The notes under the pieces: model-generated
The model's input: the letters and a program-made list of their open reading frames with translations, nothing else
What the model was told of the DNA's origin: nothing
The model's database searches: none
Made by a program: the position numbers and the translations under genes
Shown: piece by piece, positions 8,252-17,238 of the stretch
Position numbering within the stretch: position 1 is the stretch's first letter
Layout of the letters: each line of letters opens with the position of its first letter
Assembly: GCF_029961145.1 (NCBI RefSeq)
Contig: NZ_JASBRG010000007.1
Span: forward strand, 1,997,575-2,061,574
Reading direction: 5' to 3'
Origin: Pinibacter soli
GTDB taxonomy: Bacteria; Bacteroidota; Bacteroidia; Chitinophagales; Chitinophagaceae
DNA length: 64,000 nucleotides

Positions 8252-9334
8252 ATGAATTTGAACCAGCCATTAAAAGACCAATCGTCCTCTCATTTGTCTG
8301 TTGTGAAGACAGATGGTGAATTTGAGGACATGGTTAATAAGGCGCCGGTTGGTGTATGCAAGATGTCGTTTGACGGCACACTTTTGTACGTAAATGAAAA
8401 ACTTGCCCGGTTCCTCGATCTCACTCCGGCCGATGCAATAGGCAGAAATTACCTTGAGTTTTATAAAAGCGAAACAAATACAGGCTACAACTACTGGCAG
8501 GATCTGATGCGCTCAGGCAATCTTCCTTATTATCATGGCTGGGTAGATCTTACTTCAAAGAACAACGGAATCGTTCCTTGTCACGTTAACATGCAACACA
8601 TTAAGGATGAAGAAGGAAATGCACAATACTTCCTTTGTATTTTTGACCGTTTTCAAGAAGAGCAGATTATGCAGCAACATTTATATGAGGAAAGAATATC
8701 TTACCAGCAAAGCATTGCAACTACGATATTAAAAGCACAGGAAAAAGAAAGAGCTTTTCTGGCGGAAGAACTGCATGATAACATCAATCAGCTTCTTGCA
8801 ACCACTAAATTATATATCGACTCCGCAAAATCTGCAAAACCGGATCAGCTTCATGAACTGCTGGAAAGAAGCTCCATACACGTGGTGCAGGTGATCAACG
8901 AATTAAGAAACCTTTCCAAAAGACTCACTCCGCCGTCGACTGAAAATACAAGCCTCGTAAACAATATTATTAATCTCTTCGAGGATACTGAAAAATTATC
9001 AGGTATTGCGGTAGAGATCGTTCATACTGACTTTGATGAAACCCATTTGAGCAGGGAGAAAAAACTGATGATCTATAGAATTTTACAGGAGCAATTCAAT
9101 AACATTTTGAAACATGCAGACTGTACAAAAATATCTGTCATCATCAGAAATAAAGGACTTATGGTTGAATTGATCGTGGAAGACAACGGAAAGGGATTCA
9201 ATACAAATGCCTCCTACCAGAATGGTCTTGGCCTAAAAAATATTCGCAACCGTGTGGATCTTTATGACGGCCGCTGCAGTGTGTATTCTGCACCGGGAAA
9301 AGGTTGTAGAGTGCATATAGAGTTTGAAGCGTAA
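8252..9334 (+). CDS. PAS domain sensor histidine kinase (HisKA_3/NarL-LiaS type)
   Basis: Soluble sensor kinase of 360 residues. A single PAS domain (about 20-140) precedes a short coiled coil, then the H-box KERAFLAEELHDN with phospho-acceptor His175, and a HATPase domain with DNGKGF and GLGLKNIRNR motifs. The ATG at 8252 is preferred to an upstream TTG that lies inside the promoter box. There is no membrane segment, so the signal is probably intracellular, sensed by PAS. No response regulator is adjacent, so its partner is encoded elsewhere. Confidence 0.9.
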   Translation: MNLNQPLKDQSSSHLSVVKTDGEFEDMVNKAPVGVCKMSFDGTLLYVNEKLARFLDLTPADAIGRNYLEFYKSETNTGYNYWQDLMRSGNLPYYHGWVDLTSKNNGIVPCHVNMQHIKDEEGNAQYFLCIFDRFQEEQIMQQHLYEERISYQQSIATTILKAQEKERAFLAEELHDNINQLLATTKLYIDSAKSAKPDQLHELLERSSIHVVQVINELRNLSKRLTPPSTENTSLVNNIINLFEDTEKLSGIAVEIVHTDFDETHLSREKKLMIYRILQEQFNNILKHADCTKISVIIRNKGLMVELIVEDNGKGFNTNASYQNGLGLKNIRNRVDLYDGRCSVYSAPGKGCRVHIEFEA

Positions 9335-9346
9335 AATGAGGAATTT

Positions 9347-9472
9347 CAATTAATAATTAATAGGTGTAGCACCATACTAAAAGCGTAGCTTCTTTTTGCG
9401 TTCTAGAAATTAAGAGGGCGGTATTCAATGATGAATGCCGCCCTCTTAACTTTTAATTATTAATTATTAATT
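9347..9472. repeat. Intergenic inverted repeat, TTAATAA word family
   Basis: AATTAATAATTAATAG on the left (9347-9363) faces TTTTAATTATTAATTATTAATT on the right (about 9451-9472). The hairpin encloses the terminator at 9410-9449. The right arm abuts the stop codon of the convergent ABC-F gene. Confidence 0.75.
9410..9449. terminator. Bidirectional terminator between kinase and ABC-F genes
   Basis: A 17-bp stem with one G-T wobble (9410-9426 with 9433-9449, six-base loop) containing GAGGGCGG and its complement. It is placed between convergent genes and flanked by A/T-rich sequence. Confidence 0.8.
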
Positions 9473-9475
9473 CGC

Positions 9476-11362
9476 TTAGCCTGCCAGTTCACTTAATTCC
9501 AGCCATCTAAACTCTTTGTCTTCAATCCACTGTGTAATGACGCCTATTCTTTCAGAAAGTTTTTGCAGTTCTTCGAAAGGAACGGAAGAGTCACCCAACT
9601 TTTCTGTTATTGTTTGCTTTTCTTTTTCCAGTGCAGCAATTTCTTTTTCCAGCATCTCAAACTCACGCTTTTCATTAAAGCTTAGTTTCTTTTTTGCAGG
9701 ACTTGCCTGAGGTTTAACGGCTTCTGCAATAGCTGCAACGACAGTGGTTTTAACCTCCTCTTCTTTGTCTTTATCTTTTTCCCAAATTCTGTATTGGGTA
9801 TAGTTGCCGGGGAAATCTCTTATTTCACCGCCCCCTTCAAATACAAACAAGTGATCCACCAAACGATCCATGAAGTACCGGTCGTGACTCACGATCACAA
9901 TACAACCACCAAACTCACTTAAGAAGTTTTCCAGTACACCCAATGTTTGTAAATCAAGATCATTCGTAGGCTCATCCAATATGAGGAAGTTTGGATTGCG
10001 AAACAAAATGGATAACAAATGCAATCTTCTTTTTTCTCCACCACTTAGCTTAGAGATATAAGTGTATTGTTGTTCCGGTGGAAATAAAAACAAATTCAAA
10101 AACTGCGATGCACTTAACGATCCGCCTGAAGCCAACGGAAAACTCTCGGCAATATTTTTTACATACTCAATCACACGCACGTCTTCCTTCACTATTAATC
10201 CCTGTTGAGAATAGTTGCCAAACACAACAGTATCACCAATGTTCACCTTGCCGCTATCCGGTTGCTCTATGCCTTGAAGAATATTGAGAAAGGTGGATTT
10301 ACCAACACCATTTTTTCCAACAATTCCTATGCGATCGCCTTTTTTAAATGTATAGTCAAACCCTTTCAGGATCGTTTTTTCACCATAAGCCTTGTTCAAT
10401 TTTTTCAGCTCGGCGATCTTCCCCCCCAGCCTGCTCATTTTCATTTGCAGTTGCAACTGGCTGTCTTCCATTTTTTGTTTAGCCTTTGCCTCTACTTCAT
10501 AAAAATTATCCTGGCGGCTTTTAGATTTTGTTGTACGGGCCTTTGGTTGCTTGCGCATCCATTCCAGTTCTTTCCTGTAAAGGTTTTTCGCTTTGTCTAT
10601 GCTTGCAGATTCGCTTTCAATGCGGGCCGCTTTTTTCTCCAGGAAATTTTCATAATCGCCTTTGTACACGTAAAGGCTGCTTGTGTCAAGCTCCCAGATT
10701 TCTTCGCACACCGCATCGAGAAAATAACGATCGTGCGTAACCATCAGTAATGTTACTTTTTCCTGGTTCAGATAATGCTCCAACCACTCTACCATCGCCA
10801 CGTCGAGGTGGTTGGTAGGCTCATCCATTATCAGTAAAACGTGTTTATGTTCAAAGCCAATGTCTATAAGCGTTTTAGCCAATGCCACTCTTTTACGCTG
10901 GCCTCCTGATAAAGTATTTACCTTTTGATTGAGATGATGAATATTGAGTTTGCCGAAAATCTGCTTCACTTTAGAATCAAAATCCCATGCACCGAGATCA
11001 TCCATTTTCACAATGGCGTCATTCAATGCAGTTACATCATCTTGCTCGCTCGCAGTTTCGTAAGCTGCGATGGCCTGAATAACCGGATGATTATGGTGAA
11101 ATATATTTTCGCGAACAGTTGCCTCTTCTATAAAAGACGGCTCTTGGTCAAAAAGTGCAACTGTAATGTCTTTGTTGATCCAAACCGTTCCAGCATCAGC
11201 AGTTTCCCTGGAGGAAAGTATTTTTAACAGGGTAGATTTCCCCGTTCCGTTCTTTGCGACCAACGCTATTTTGTCACCTTCTTCTATATGAAAGGAAATG
11301 TCATGAAACAATGGTTTTACACCGTAAGATTTGCTCAAACCTTCTACTGATACATAATGCAT
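9476..11362 (-). CDS. uup: ABC-F ATPase, Uup-like
   Basis: Soluble ABC-F protein with two ATPase cassettes and no membrane domain; the family acts on ribosomes, and Uup is linked to ribosome function and to suppression of transposon excision. The start at 11362 (MHYVSVEGLSKSYG) is used because the 25 residues before it in the open frame are translated repeat sequence. Cassette 1 has AKNGTGKST (the first Gly of Walker A is Ala), LSGGQRKR and MDEPTNHLD; cassette 2 has GKNGVGKST, LSGGEKRR and LDEPTNDLD. The inter-domain linker is Arg/Lys-rich helical. The last 70 residues form the Uup-type C-terminal coiled coil. Other ABC-F subfamilies cannot be excluded from sequence alone. Confidence 0.9.
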   Translation of the reverse strand: MHYVSVEGLSKSYGVKPLFHDISFHIEEGDKIALVAKNGTGKSTLLKILSSRETADAGTVWINKDITVALFDQEPSFIEEATVRENIFHHNHPVIQAIAAYETASEQDDVTALNDAIVKMDDLGAWDFDSKVKQIFGKLNIHHLNQKVNTLSGGQRKRVALAKTLIDIGFEHKHVLLIMDEPTNHLDVAMVEWLEHYLNQEKVTLLMVTHDRYFLDAVCEEIWELDTSSLYVYKGDYENFLEKKAARIESESASIDKAKNLYRKELEWMRKQPKARTTKSKSRQDNFYEVEAKAKQKMEDSQLQLQMKMSRLGGKIAELKKLNKAYGEKTILKGFDYTFKKGDRIGIVGKNGVGKSTFLNILQGIEQPDSGKVNIGDTVVFGNYSQQGLIVKEDVRVIEYVKNIAESFPLASGGSLSASQFLNLFLFPPEQQYTYISKLSGGEKRRLHLLSILFRNPNFLILDEPTNDLDLQTLGVLENFLSEFGGCIVIVSHDRYFMDRLVDHLFVFEGGGEIRDFPGNYTQYRIWEKDKDKEEEVKTTVVAAIAEAVKPQASPAKKKLSFNEKREFEMLEKEIAALEKEKQTITEKLGDSSVPFEELQKLSERIGVITQWIEDKEFRWLELSELAG

Positions 11363-11366
11363 GGCG

Positions 11367-11374
11367 CAAAGGTA
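11367..11374 (-). promoter_or_regulatory. -7 box of the ABC-F gene, four bases from its start codon
   Basis: On the minus strand TACCTTTG (read from 11374 to 11367) fits TAnnTTTG and is followed by only CGCC before the ATG. A transcript starting at the usual distance would have essentially no leader. Confidence 0.6.
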
Positions 11375-11390
11375 TGGAAAGGAAAGGATT

Positions 11391-11474
11391 GAATAACTGA
11401 ATGACTGAATAACTGAGTGTTCAAATGCTGGAAACAAGATTGAACCTAATTCTCAGTTATTCAGTCATTCAGAT
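11391..11474. repeat. Intergenic inverted repeat, AATAACTG word family
   Basis: GAATAACT/GAATGACT/GAATAACT, an 8-bp period, at 11391-11418 faces its near-exact reverse complement at 11451-11474. The outer part of the right arm continues to 11486 and encodes the last Asn codon and the stop of the META gene. Confidence 0.85.
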
Positions 11475-11483
11475 ACTCAGCTA

Positions 11484-11954
11484 TTAATTCGCTCCTGCCT
11501 CAAACTCCGCCAACACGCTTTCGCCGCTTTTCAACTGCATTTTTTTTCCTGAGATTGAGTAAGTATCTGCTTTATAAATCGCCTTTGAAAATGCATCTTC
11601 GAGCTCCATTAGCGGTGATGGGCACATCATTTTGGTAACAGCCGCAGGGCCAATTTTGATAGTATTGCCGCTGGCAACAAAGCTGCCTGTCATGCGGTTG
11701 CAGCCGGCTGTGCCGCTGAATTTTGAACCAGCTGAATCGAATCTGATAAAAGCTTCTTTCTGCACACTAACGATGTCCTGATTAAACCCATCAACTTTAA
11801 GCAATTTCCAGTACGTATTATTTAAAGGTTGATTACTTTCCATTACAGTAGTGGTAGCCTTTTTAGAGTTGCAGGCAATTATGAGGGTTAGTAGTGCTAT
11901 AAACAGCAATGCAATAATTGCCAGTATTAATTCAAATGACCATAACTTTTTCAT
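11484..11954 (-). CDS. META-domain (HslJ-like) lipoprotein
   Basis: 156 residues. A hydrophobic leader ends in the lipobox LIIAC, so the protein should be lipidated. The mature part is a META/HslJ domain: NTYWKLLKVDG, FSGTAGCNRMTGSF, then MMCPSPLMELEDAF and a C-terminal LKSGESVLAEFEA, all typical of the family, with the usual two-cysteine pattern (GCNR and MCPS). HslJ proteins are associated with envelope stress and novobiocin tolerance in E. coli; the role here is unknown. The last codon and stop are supplied by a repeat arm. Confidence 0.88.
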   Translation of the reverse strand: MKKLWSFELILAIIALLFIALLTLIIACNSKKATTTVMESNQPLNNTYWKLLKVDGFNQDIVSVQKEAFIRFDSAGSKFSGTAGCNRMTGSFVASGNTIKIGPAAVTKMMCPSPLMELEDAFSKAIYKADTYSISGKKMQLKSGESVLAEFEAGAN

Positions 11955-12027
11955 AATAAATCATTTAAAGATTCAAACAAAAGAATGATGCCATTGTAAA
12001 TAGATTTACATAAAAATATTTGGTTGC

Positions 12028-12561
12028 ATGGAGTTAATCAGAATATTTTCCACAGGCGACGAACATTGGCCAGACGTGGTTGATCTTTACACCAGATCGT
12101 TTCCGGAAAGGGAAAGGAGAAATATCAACACTCTAGAAATAGTGCTGACCGACAGATATTTTCATGCTGTAAAGTTCGTTATTAATAATGGATTTGCCGC
12201 CTTAATGTTTTATTGGCAACTGAATGATCTTGTGTTTCTGGAACACTTTGCAGTAACGGAAAATAACAGGGGAAAAAGTTACGGAAAACAAATGATGGCA
12301 TGGTTGCTAAAGCTTCCGGCAACCTACTTTCTACTGGAAGTTGAGCACCCATTTGATGATAATTCACAAAGGCGAATTGCATTTTATGAACGCCTTGGTT
12401 TTTCTACAAATCACTATGAATATTTTCAACCATCTTATCGGGAAACCGACGATCCTCTTCCGTTGTTGCTAATGTCGCAACCGGCAATTGATAGCTTGGA
12501 TACGTTTCAACTACTCACCAGAGAATTACATGAAGTGGTTTATGATCGGTTTCTGTTGTGA
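12028..12561 (+). CDS. GNAT family N-acetyltransferase
   Basis: 177 residues with a GNAT fold: an N-terminal Phe-Pro-Glu-Arg-Glu-Arg motif, central strands (LVFLEHFAVTENNRG), the acetyl-CoA loop NRGKSYGKQMM (a form of R/Q-x-x-G-x-G) and a C-terminal FYERLGF segment. The acceptor substrate cannot be told. An AATATTTG box ends five bases before the ATG, suggesting a very short or absent leader. The gene is not clearly in an operon. Confidence 0.85.
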   Translation: MELIRIFSTGDEHWPDVVDLYTRSFPERERRNINTLEIVLTDRYFHAVKFVINNGFAALMFYWQLNDLVFLEHFAVTENNRGKSYGKQMMAWLLKLPATYFLLEVEHPFDDNSQRRIAFYERLGFSTNHYEYFQPSYRETDDPLPLLLMSQPAIDSLDTFQLLTRELHEVVYDRFLL

Positions 12562-12638
12562 ACAAAATCAGCTAAAAAGATCAGCTAAAATCTGCTCAAT
12601 CTGCGTCATCTGCGTTCCAAACTGCTTCCTGTGATGCA

Positions 12639-12657
12639 GGGCGAATGCGAGTCGCCC
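12639..12657. repeat. GGGCGA...TCGCCC palindromic element
   Basis: GGGCGA (12639-12644) and TCGCCC (12652-12657) with a 7-base loop lie directly at the stop of the DnaJ-like gene. Just upstream (12588-12618) are CGCAGAT/ATCTGCG words seen in other repeats of this window. A similar element lies at 34604-34620. Confidence 0.6.
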
Positions 12658-13305
12658 CTACTGGCTCAATTCATAAATGATCACGCAAATAAACATGATG
12701 ATTATAATCAAAATAGGCAGTTTATATCTTTCCCAAAGTGCTTCCTGTTTTTTCCTTTTCATGAAGGCAGTAATTCTTTCTGACGATTGGGCGCTTTTCG
12801 ATTGAATTCCTGAAAGCCTATTAGCAACATCTTTTGCAAAAATTAATGGCAATGGCTGGGCACTGTTAAGTATCGCTTCAATAATTTTTTCGTTTATGGA
12901 CATGTCTCCAAAACGATCCAGCATATGAATGGCAGAAGGTGAAAGCAGTTTTACGATGTGCGCATGTAGACCCGGCTTATCCATTCTGAAAAAATCCAGT
13001 GAACGAACATAGGTCTCCAATTGTTTACATTCTTCTGAAAAGTGAACTGGTGTAAGAGTCGCATTAGCTTCAAATTTTTGGGCCGTGACAGTATTGTAAA
13101 AACGTTTTTGCGTATACACCCGGCGCTCATGCGGTTTGCTTAAAACACTGTAGGCTTCCTGCAATTCTTTAAAAAATGCCTCAGCATATTTATCCCCGAC
13201 GTTTTTATCGGGATGGAAACGCATTGCCAGCACACGGTACGCTTTTTTAATATCTACTGGCGATGCATTAACAGGAATGTTGAGTGTTTTATAATAATCT
13301 TTCAC
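12658..13305 (-). CDS. DnaJ-domain protein with C-terminal membrane anchor
   Basis: 215 residues. A J-domain occupies residues 1-70 with the essential HPD at 31-33, so it should stimulate a DnaK-type ATPase. There is no Gly/Phe region, zinc finger or substrate domain, making it a class III J-protein. Residues 70-190 match nothing I know. The C-terminus has one strongly hydrophobic helix ([18 protein letters not shown]), indicating a tail-anchored protein with its J-domain in the cytoplasm. The start codon is GTG; no ATG precedes it sensibly. Confidence 0.85.
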   Translation of the reverse strand: MKDYYKTLNIPVNASPVDIKKAYRVLAMRFHPDKNVGDKYAEAFFKELQEAYSVLSKPHERRVYTQKRFYNTVTAQKFEANATLTPVHFSEECKQLETYVRSLDFFRMDKPGLHAHIVKLLSPSAIHMLDRFGDMSINEKIIEAILNSAQPLPLIFAKDVANRLSGIQSKSAQSSERITAFMKRKKQEALWERYKLPILIIIIMFICVIIYELSQ

Positions 13306-13399
13306 AAACCAAGAGAATTTGATTAGGTGAAATTAGGTTTTATAAAATCAAAAAAAATCCGGATAAGCGAAATAATTGAAGAAATAAAATGATCTTTAA

Positions 13400-14524
13400 A
13401 TGATGAAACATAACATAAAGCATGTGATACTTAGCCTATTGACCACGGCCCTTGCTTTATATTGTGCTGCGCAGAACGTACCCCGGGAAATACCCAAGCT
13501 TGAACGTTTACGAGCCACTTACGATTCGTCGTATTATCATTCATTTATCCAGGACATTGTGGCCCGATTTTATTTTTCCCAAAAATTTACCAACCCTACC
13601 ATTAAAGGGATCGAACGGTCGGATAAGTTGCGTTATGTACCCAATACTACTTTAAATATGGGGATTGGCGCCACGTACAAGCCGATAACGATCAACCTTG
13701 GTTATGGTTTCAGTTTTTTAAACCAGGATAAAGAGAAAGGAAAAACAAAATATCTTGATCTGCAATCACACCTTTACGTTCGTAAATGGGCGTTTGATTT
13801 TCTCGGACAGTTTTACACGGGGTATTATCTTATGCAAAAGGATAACAAAAACCAGGAGCAGGGGCCATATTACATACGCCCGGATATGCATGTTACTGTT
13901 ATCGGTTTGGCAGCATACAAAATATTTAACTATAAAAAGTTTTCTTACCGGGCAGCATTGGTACAGAATGAGTACCAGCAAAAATCCGCAGGAACACTTC
14001 TTGTCGGTGCGGAAGCCTATTATGGTTCGCATACAGCGGACAGCGCTTTTGTTCCAATGTCGATGGCTGAAAAATTCAATCAGAAAAATATTAACCAGGT
14101 ACGCTTTTTTGAATTTGGTCCCGGTGTGGGCTATGCATACACGCTGGTAGTTGCCAAACACATTTTTGCAACAGCATCGCTTACATTTAATCCAAAAATT
14201 TCATTTGCTACCGAACGCGCCATGTACGAAGATAATGCCAGTATGCACGTAAGCATTGTACCTGGCTTTTTTGCCCGGGCAGCAATCGGTTACAATTCCG
14301 ATTTCTGGAACGCCAGCCTTTCATTTGTGGGCAACAGACTCATAACAAAAGGTTCTTCGTCCTCTGATCACTACATATACAATACAGGAAACCTGCGCTT
14401 AACATTTGCACACCGTATTGTTCCAGGGCCTAAGTTGAGAAAGAAGCTGAATCAGTTTGATCACCGTTTCACAAAAAACATTCCGATACCAGTAGATGCG
14501 ATGCAGCCGCAGAAACCTGAATAA
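13400..14524 (+). CDS. DUF4421 outer-membrane beta-barrel-like protein
   Basis: 374 residues with a signal peptide (ending near ALALYCAAQ) and a mature sequence of alternating amphipathic strands typical of a small outer-membrane barrel: YVPNTTLNMGIGATYKPITINLGYGFSF, then FDFLGQFYTGYYL and the late strands ending LRLTFAHRI. The pattern matches DUF4421, common in Bacteroidetes and without known function. The ATG at 13403 is an equally good start. The stop codon is immediately followed by a long inverted repeat. Confidence 0.82.
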   Translation: MMKHNIKHVILSLLTTALALYCAAQNVPREIPKLERLRATYDSSYYHSFIQDIVARFYFSQKFTNPTIKGIERSDKLRYVPNTTLNMGIGATYKPITINLGYGFSFLNQDKEKGKTKYLDLQSHLYVRKWAFDFLGQFYTGYYLMQKDNKNQEQGPYYIRPDMHVTVIGLAAYKIFNYKKFSYRAALVQNEYQQKSAGTLLVGAEAYYGSHTADSAFVPMSMAEKFNQKNINQVRFFEFGPGVGYAYTLVVAKHIFATASLTFNPKISFATERAMYEDNASMHVSIVPGFFARAAIGYNSDFWNASLSFVGNRLITKGSSSSDHYIYNTGNLRLTFAHRIVPGPKLRKKLNQFDHRFTKNIPIPVDAMQPQKPE

Positions 14525-14684
14525 ATTGAAAGTTGAAAATTGAAAATGATGAAGGAAACAGAACGCAGATTTTTATGATTGTCACGATTTGATATGTTAT
14601 TGAAAAAAAATCGTTGTGAATCATCAAAATCATGATAATCTGCGTTCTTTATCATTTTCAATTTTCAACTTTCAATTTTCAATT
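14525..14684. repeat. Long intergenic inverted repeat, TTGAAAA plus CGCAGAT words
   Basis: The left arm begins one base after the DUF4421 stop with TTGAAAG/TTGAAAA/TTGAAAA and runs into GAACGCAGATTTTTATGATT; the right arm (about 14628-14684) mirrors it in the same order. The inner part also pairs (CACGATTT with AAATCGTTGTG), so almost the whole 160 bases can fold into one hairpin. It is a sister of the copy at 15933-16091. Confidence 0.85.
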
Positions 14685-14754
14685 ACTAAAAAACTAACAA
14701 CCGTTAACCACCAATTTTTTTTCACTACATTAGCATATAACAAAAGCCGATGCT

Positions 14755-15933
14755 ATGGCCAATGATCTGTTTCAATCTCCCGACTATTTTTTATTAGATG
14801 AGCTGTTTACAGAAGAACATAAACTTATCAGAGCCAGTGTTAGAGAATATGTTAAAAAAAGCATTTCACCAATTATAGAAGAGTGCGCTCAAAAGGCAGA
14901 ATTTCCCCAACAGATTGTAAAGGAAATGGGCGAACTGGGATGCTTTGGACCAACTATTCCAACTGAATATGGAGGCGGCGGTCTTGACTACATAAGTTAC
15001 GGCTTGATGATGCAAGAGCTGGAACGTGGTGACAGTGGCGTACGAAGTACAGCATCTGTGCAGGGTTCGCTGGTAATGTTTCCCATTTATGAATATGGCA
15101 GTGAAGAGCAACGTAAAAAATATTTACCCAAACTGGCAAGTGGTGAATGGCTCGGTTGCTTTGGTTTAACAGAACCTGATCACGGCAGCGATCCCAGTAG
15201 CATGATCACCAACATTAAAGACAAAGGCGACTATATATTGCTGAATGGAAGTAAAATGTGGATAAGCAATGCGCCTTTTGCGCAGGTAGCTGTAGTGTGG
15301 GCAAAAGATGAAAACGGCGATATATGTGGAGTGATTGTAGAGCGTGGAATGGAAGGATTTTCTACACCCACTACACATGGCAAGTGGAGCCTGCGTGCAT
15401 CTGCAACTGGCGAACTTGTTTTCGACAACGTGAAAGTGCCTAAGGAAAATATATTGCCAAAAGTAAAAGGATTGAAGGGCCCGCTGAGCTGCTTAACCAA
15501 AGCCCGTTATGGTATTGCCTGGGGCGCTTTGGGTGTGGCGATGGATTGTTACGATACTGCATTACGCTATAGCAAAGAACGCACTCAATTTGACAGGCCC
15601 ATTGGTGCATTTCAATTGCAGCAAAAAAAGCTTGCTGAAATGATCACCGAAATCACCAAAGCACAGTTGCTTAACTGGCGACTTGGCACATTAATGAATG
15701 ACAAGCGTGCTACTCCAGCGCAGGTAAGTATGGCAAAGAGAAACTCTTGCGAAGTTGCCCAACAAGCCGCGAAAGACGCACGCCAAATGCTCGGCGGCAT
15801 GGGCATTACCGGCGAATACTCCATTATGCGCCACATGATGAACATTGAAAGCGTGATCACCTATGAAGGGACTCACGACATTCATTTGCTGATCACAGGA
15901 ATGGATGTGACGGGGTTTAATGCGTTTAAATAA
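14755..15933 (+). CDS. gcdH: Glutaryl-CoA dehydrogenase-like acyl-CoA dehydrogenase
   Basis: FAD enzyme of 392 residues, the full length of the family. Sequence blocks track glutaryl-CoA dehydrogenase closely: MGELGCFGPTIP, RSTASVQGSLVM (with the family Arg), the CFGLTEPDHGSDPSSM flavin region, SLRASATGELVFDNV, YGIAWGALGVAMDCYDTA and the C-terminal ITYEGTHDIH with catalytic base Glu371. It would convert glutaryl-CoA to crotonyl-CoA and CO2 in lysine or tryptophan breakdown, passing electrons to ETF. It stands between two copies of the same long inverted repeat, not in an operon with other catabolic genes. A different acyl-CoA substrate remains possible. Confidence 0.87.
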   Translation: MANDLFQSPDYFLLDELFTEEHKLIRASVREYVKKSISPIIEECAQKAEFPQQIVKEMGELGCFGPTIPTEYGGGGLDYISYGLMMQELERGDSGVRSTASVQGSLVMFPIYEYGSEEQRKKYLPKLASGEWLGCFGLTEPDHGSDPSSMITNIKDKGDYILLNGSKMWISNAPFAQVAVVWAKDENGDICGVIVERGMEGFSTPTTHGKWSLRASATGELVFDNVKVPKENILPKVKGLKGPLSCLTKARYGIAWGALGVAMDCYDTALRYSKERTQFDRPIGAFQLQQKKLAEMITEITKAQLLNWRLGTLMNDKRATPAQVSMAKRNSCEVAQQAAKDARQMLGGMGITGEYSIMRHMMNIESVITYEGTHDIHLLITGMDVTGFNAFK

Positions 15934-16091
15934 TTGAAAGTTGAAAATTGAAAATGAGACATAACGCAGATTGTCATGATTTTGATGATTTGAATGATCT
16001 TTCAAAATAATCATATCAAGTCGTGACAATCATGAAAATCTGCGTTCTATTTTCTTCATCATTTTCAACTTTCAACTTTCAATTTTCAATT
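15933..16091. repeat. Long intergenic inverted repeat, TTGAAAA plus CGCAGAT words (second copy)
   Basis: The left arm starts in the gcdH stop codon with the same TTGAAAG/TTGAAAA/TTGAAAA series, then ATAACGCAGATTGTCATGATT; the right arm (about 16022-16091) mirrors it. It shares words and order with the element at 14525-14684 but differs in the loop. Confidence 0.85.
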
Positions 16092-16097
16092 AAAGAC

Positions 16098-16105
16098 TAC
16101 TTTTG
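16098..16105 (+). promoter_or_regulatory. -7 box of aroK
   Basis: TACTTTTG matches TAnnTTTG and lies 20 bases before the aroK ATG, directly after the inverted repeat. Confidence 0.5.
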
Positions 16106-16125
16106 TCTTTCCAAACAAACTAATC

Positions 16126-16647
16126 ATGCGCATCTTTCTTATCGGTTTTATGGGTTCGGGAAAAACGCACTGGGGAAAATTACTTTCGCAGAAAACAGGC
16201 GCGCCTTTTTTCGATCTTGATAAAGTAATCGTGGATGATGAAGGTAAATCCATTGCCCAGATCTTTCAGGAAAAAGGCGAGGAATACTTTCGATACAAAG
16301 AGAAAGAAGTGATGGAACAAATCGTAGAAGAGCACGAAAACATTATTCTCTCTTGTGGCGGCGGCACACCATGCTTTTTCAACAATATAGATTTCATGAA
16401 AGATAGCGGCACTGTGATCTGGCTGAATACATGTATTGATACTTTGGTGGAACGATTGCTGAAAGAAAAAAATCATCGCCCCCTCATCAAAGACATTGCA
16501 GATAAAAACCTGAAGGCTTTCATTCTTAAAAAATTGCAAGATAGAAGATTGTATTACGAACAAGCTAATATCATTGCTGCTGAAGAGTCTCTTACCATCG
16601 ACTCTTTATCTGACCTTATACGGGACCGGAAAACAAAACAACCATAA
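16126..16647 (+). CDS. aroK: Shikimate kinase
   Basis: Cytoplasmic kinase that phosphorylates shikimate to shikimate 3-phosphate in the aromatic amino-acid pathway. At 173 residues it has the normal length. Walker A is GFMGSGKT (7-14), the shikimate-binding Asp lies in FFDLDKV, FRYKEKEV carries the conserved Arg and Glu, CGGGTP is the Gly-rich substrate loop, and the lid Arg is in NHRPLI, followed by RRLYYEQA. DUF423 follows after 11 bases, so the two may share a transcript. Confidence 0.95.
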   Translation: MRIFLIGFMGSGKTHWGKLLSQKTGAPFFDLDKVIVDDEGKSIAQIFQEKGEEYFRYKEKEVMEQIVEEHENIILSCGGGTPCFFNNIDFMKDSGTVIWLNTCIDTLVERLLKEKNHRPLIKDIADKNLKAFILKKLQDRRLYYEQANIIAAEESLTIDSLSDLIRDRKTKQP

Positions 16648-16658
16648 TTCAACATAAC

Positions 16659-17054
16659 GTGAATAGAAAAATATTACTCACTGCTGCCATCCTTGGCGCA
16701 TTGTCCGTTGCCCTTGGAGCATTTGGTGCGCATGGCTTGAAACAATTGGTTCCTCCGGAAACCGTTGCCACATTTGAAACAGGTGTTCGTTATCAATTCT
16801 ATCACACATTCGCATTGTTGTTTGTCGGCATTCTGTTCGAAAGATTTGCCAGCAAACAACTTGGCCTCGCAGCAAGTTTTTTTGTAACCGGCATCATTCT
16901 ATTCAGCGGTTCATTGTATTTACTCACTGCCCTGAAAGCCACAAACACTGTGGGTTTGAGTGGCATTGGCATTGTAACGCCGATTGGTGGCGTGTTTCTT
17001 ATACTCGGATGGCTGATGCTTTTTTTCGCGTTGCGAAAAAGAATTAATAATTAA
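16659..17054 (+). CDS. DUF423 small inner-membrane protein (YgdD-like)
   Basis: 131 residues with four hydrophobic segments and the family signatures LGAFGAHGLK near the N-terminus and QFYHTFALL after it. The start is a GTG at 16659; no in-frame ATG lies upstream. The gene follows aroK by 11 bases. The last three codons (Ile-Asn-Asn) and the stop lie in a TTAATAA repeat arm, so the C-terminus has been shaped by that repeat. The family has no proven function. Confidence 0.88.
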   Translation: MNRKILLTAAILGALSVALGAFGAHGLKQLVPPETVATFETGVRYQFYHTFALLFVGILFERFASKQLGLAASFFVTGIILFSGSLYLLTALKATNTVGLSGIGIVTPIGGVFLILGWLMLFFALRKRINN

Positions 17055-17235
17055 TAATTAACAATTAATAGGTGCGGCTGCGAAACTGTTTTCATTCATG
17101 CTCTCTCAGCAAGTCATTCTAAACCCAAGCCTGTATTCAATTACAGAGCTACACTCATTAATTATTCTTTATTAATTGTTAACTAGTAATTAAAATCTTC
17201 AGTCTGAAAAACCTATTAATTCTTAATTATTAATT
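17042..17235. repeat. Intergenic inverted repeat, TTAATAA word family
   Basis: The left arm (17042-17071) ends ACAATTAATAGG and overlaps the end of the DUF423 gene. The right arm (17212-17235) begins CCTATTAATTCTTAATTATT and abuts the next start codon. A second right-type arm occurs at 17157-17193. Confidence 0.75.
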
Positions 17236-17238
17236 ACA

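Noticed and set aside
10205-10750. A 181-codon plus-strand frame inside the ABC-F gene
   Set aside because: It is antisense to the conserved linker and Walker regions of the ABC-F protein; no initiation signal or family resemblance.
13755-14161. Overlapping open frames on both strands within DUF4421
   Set aside because: They are shadows of the outer-membrane protein gene, which has a signal peptide and strand pattern.
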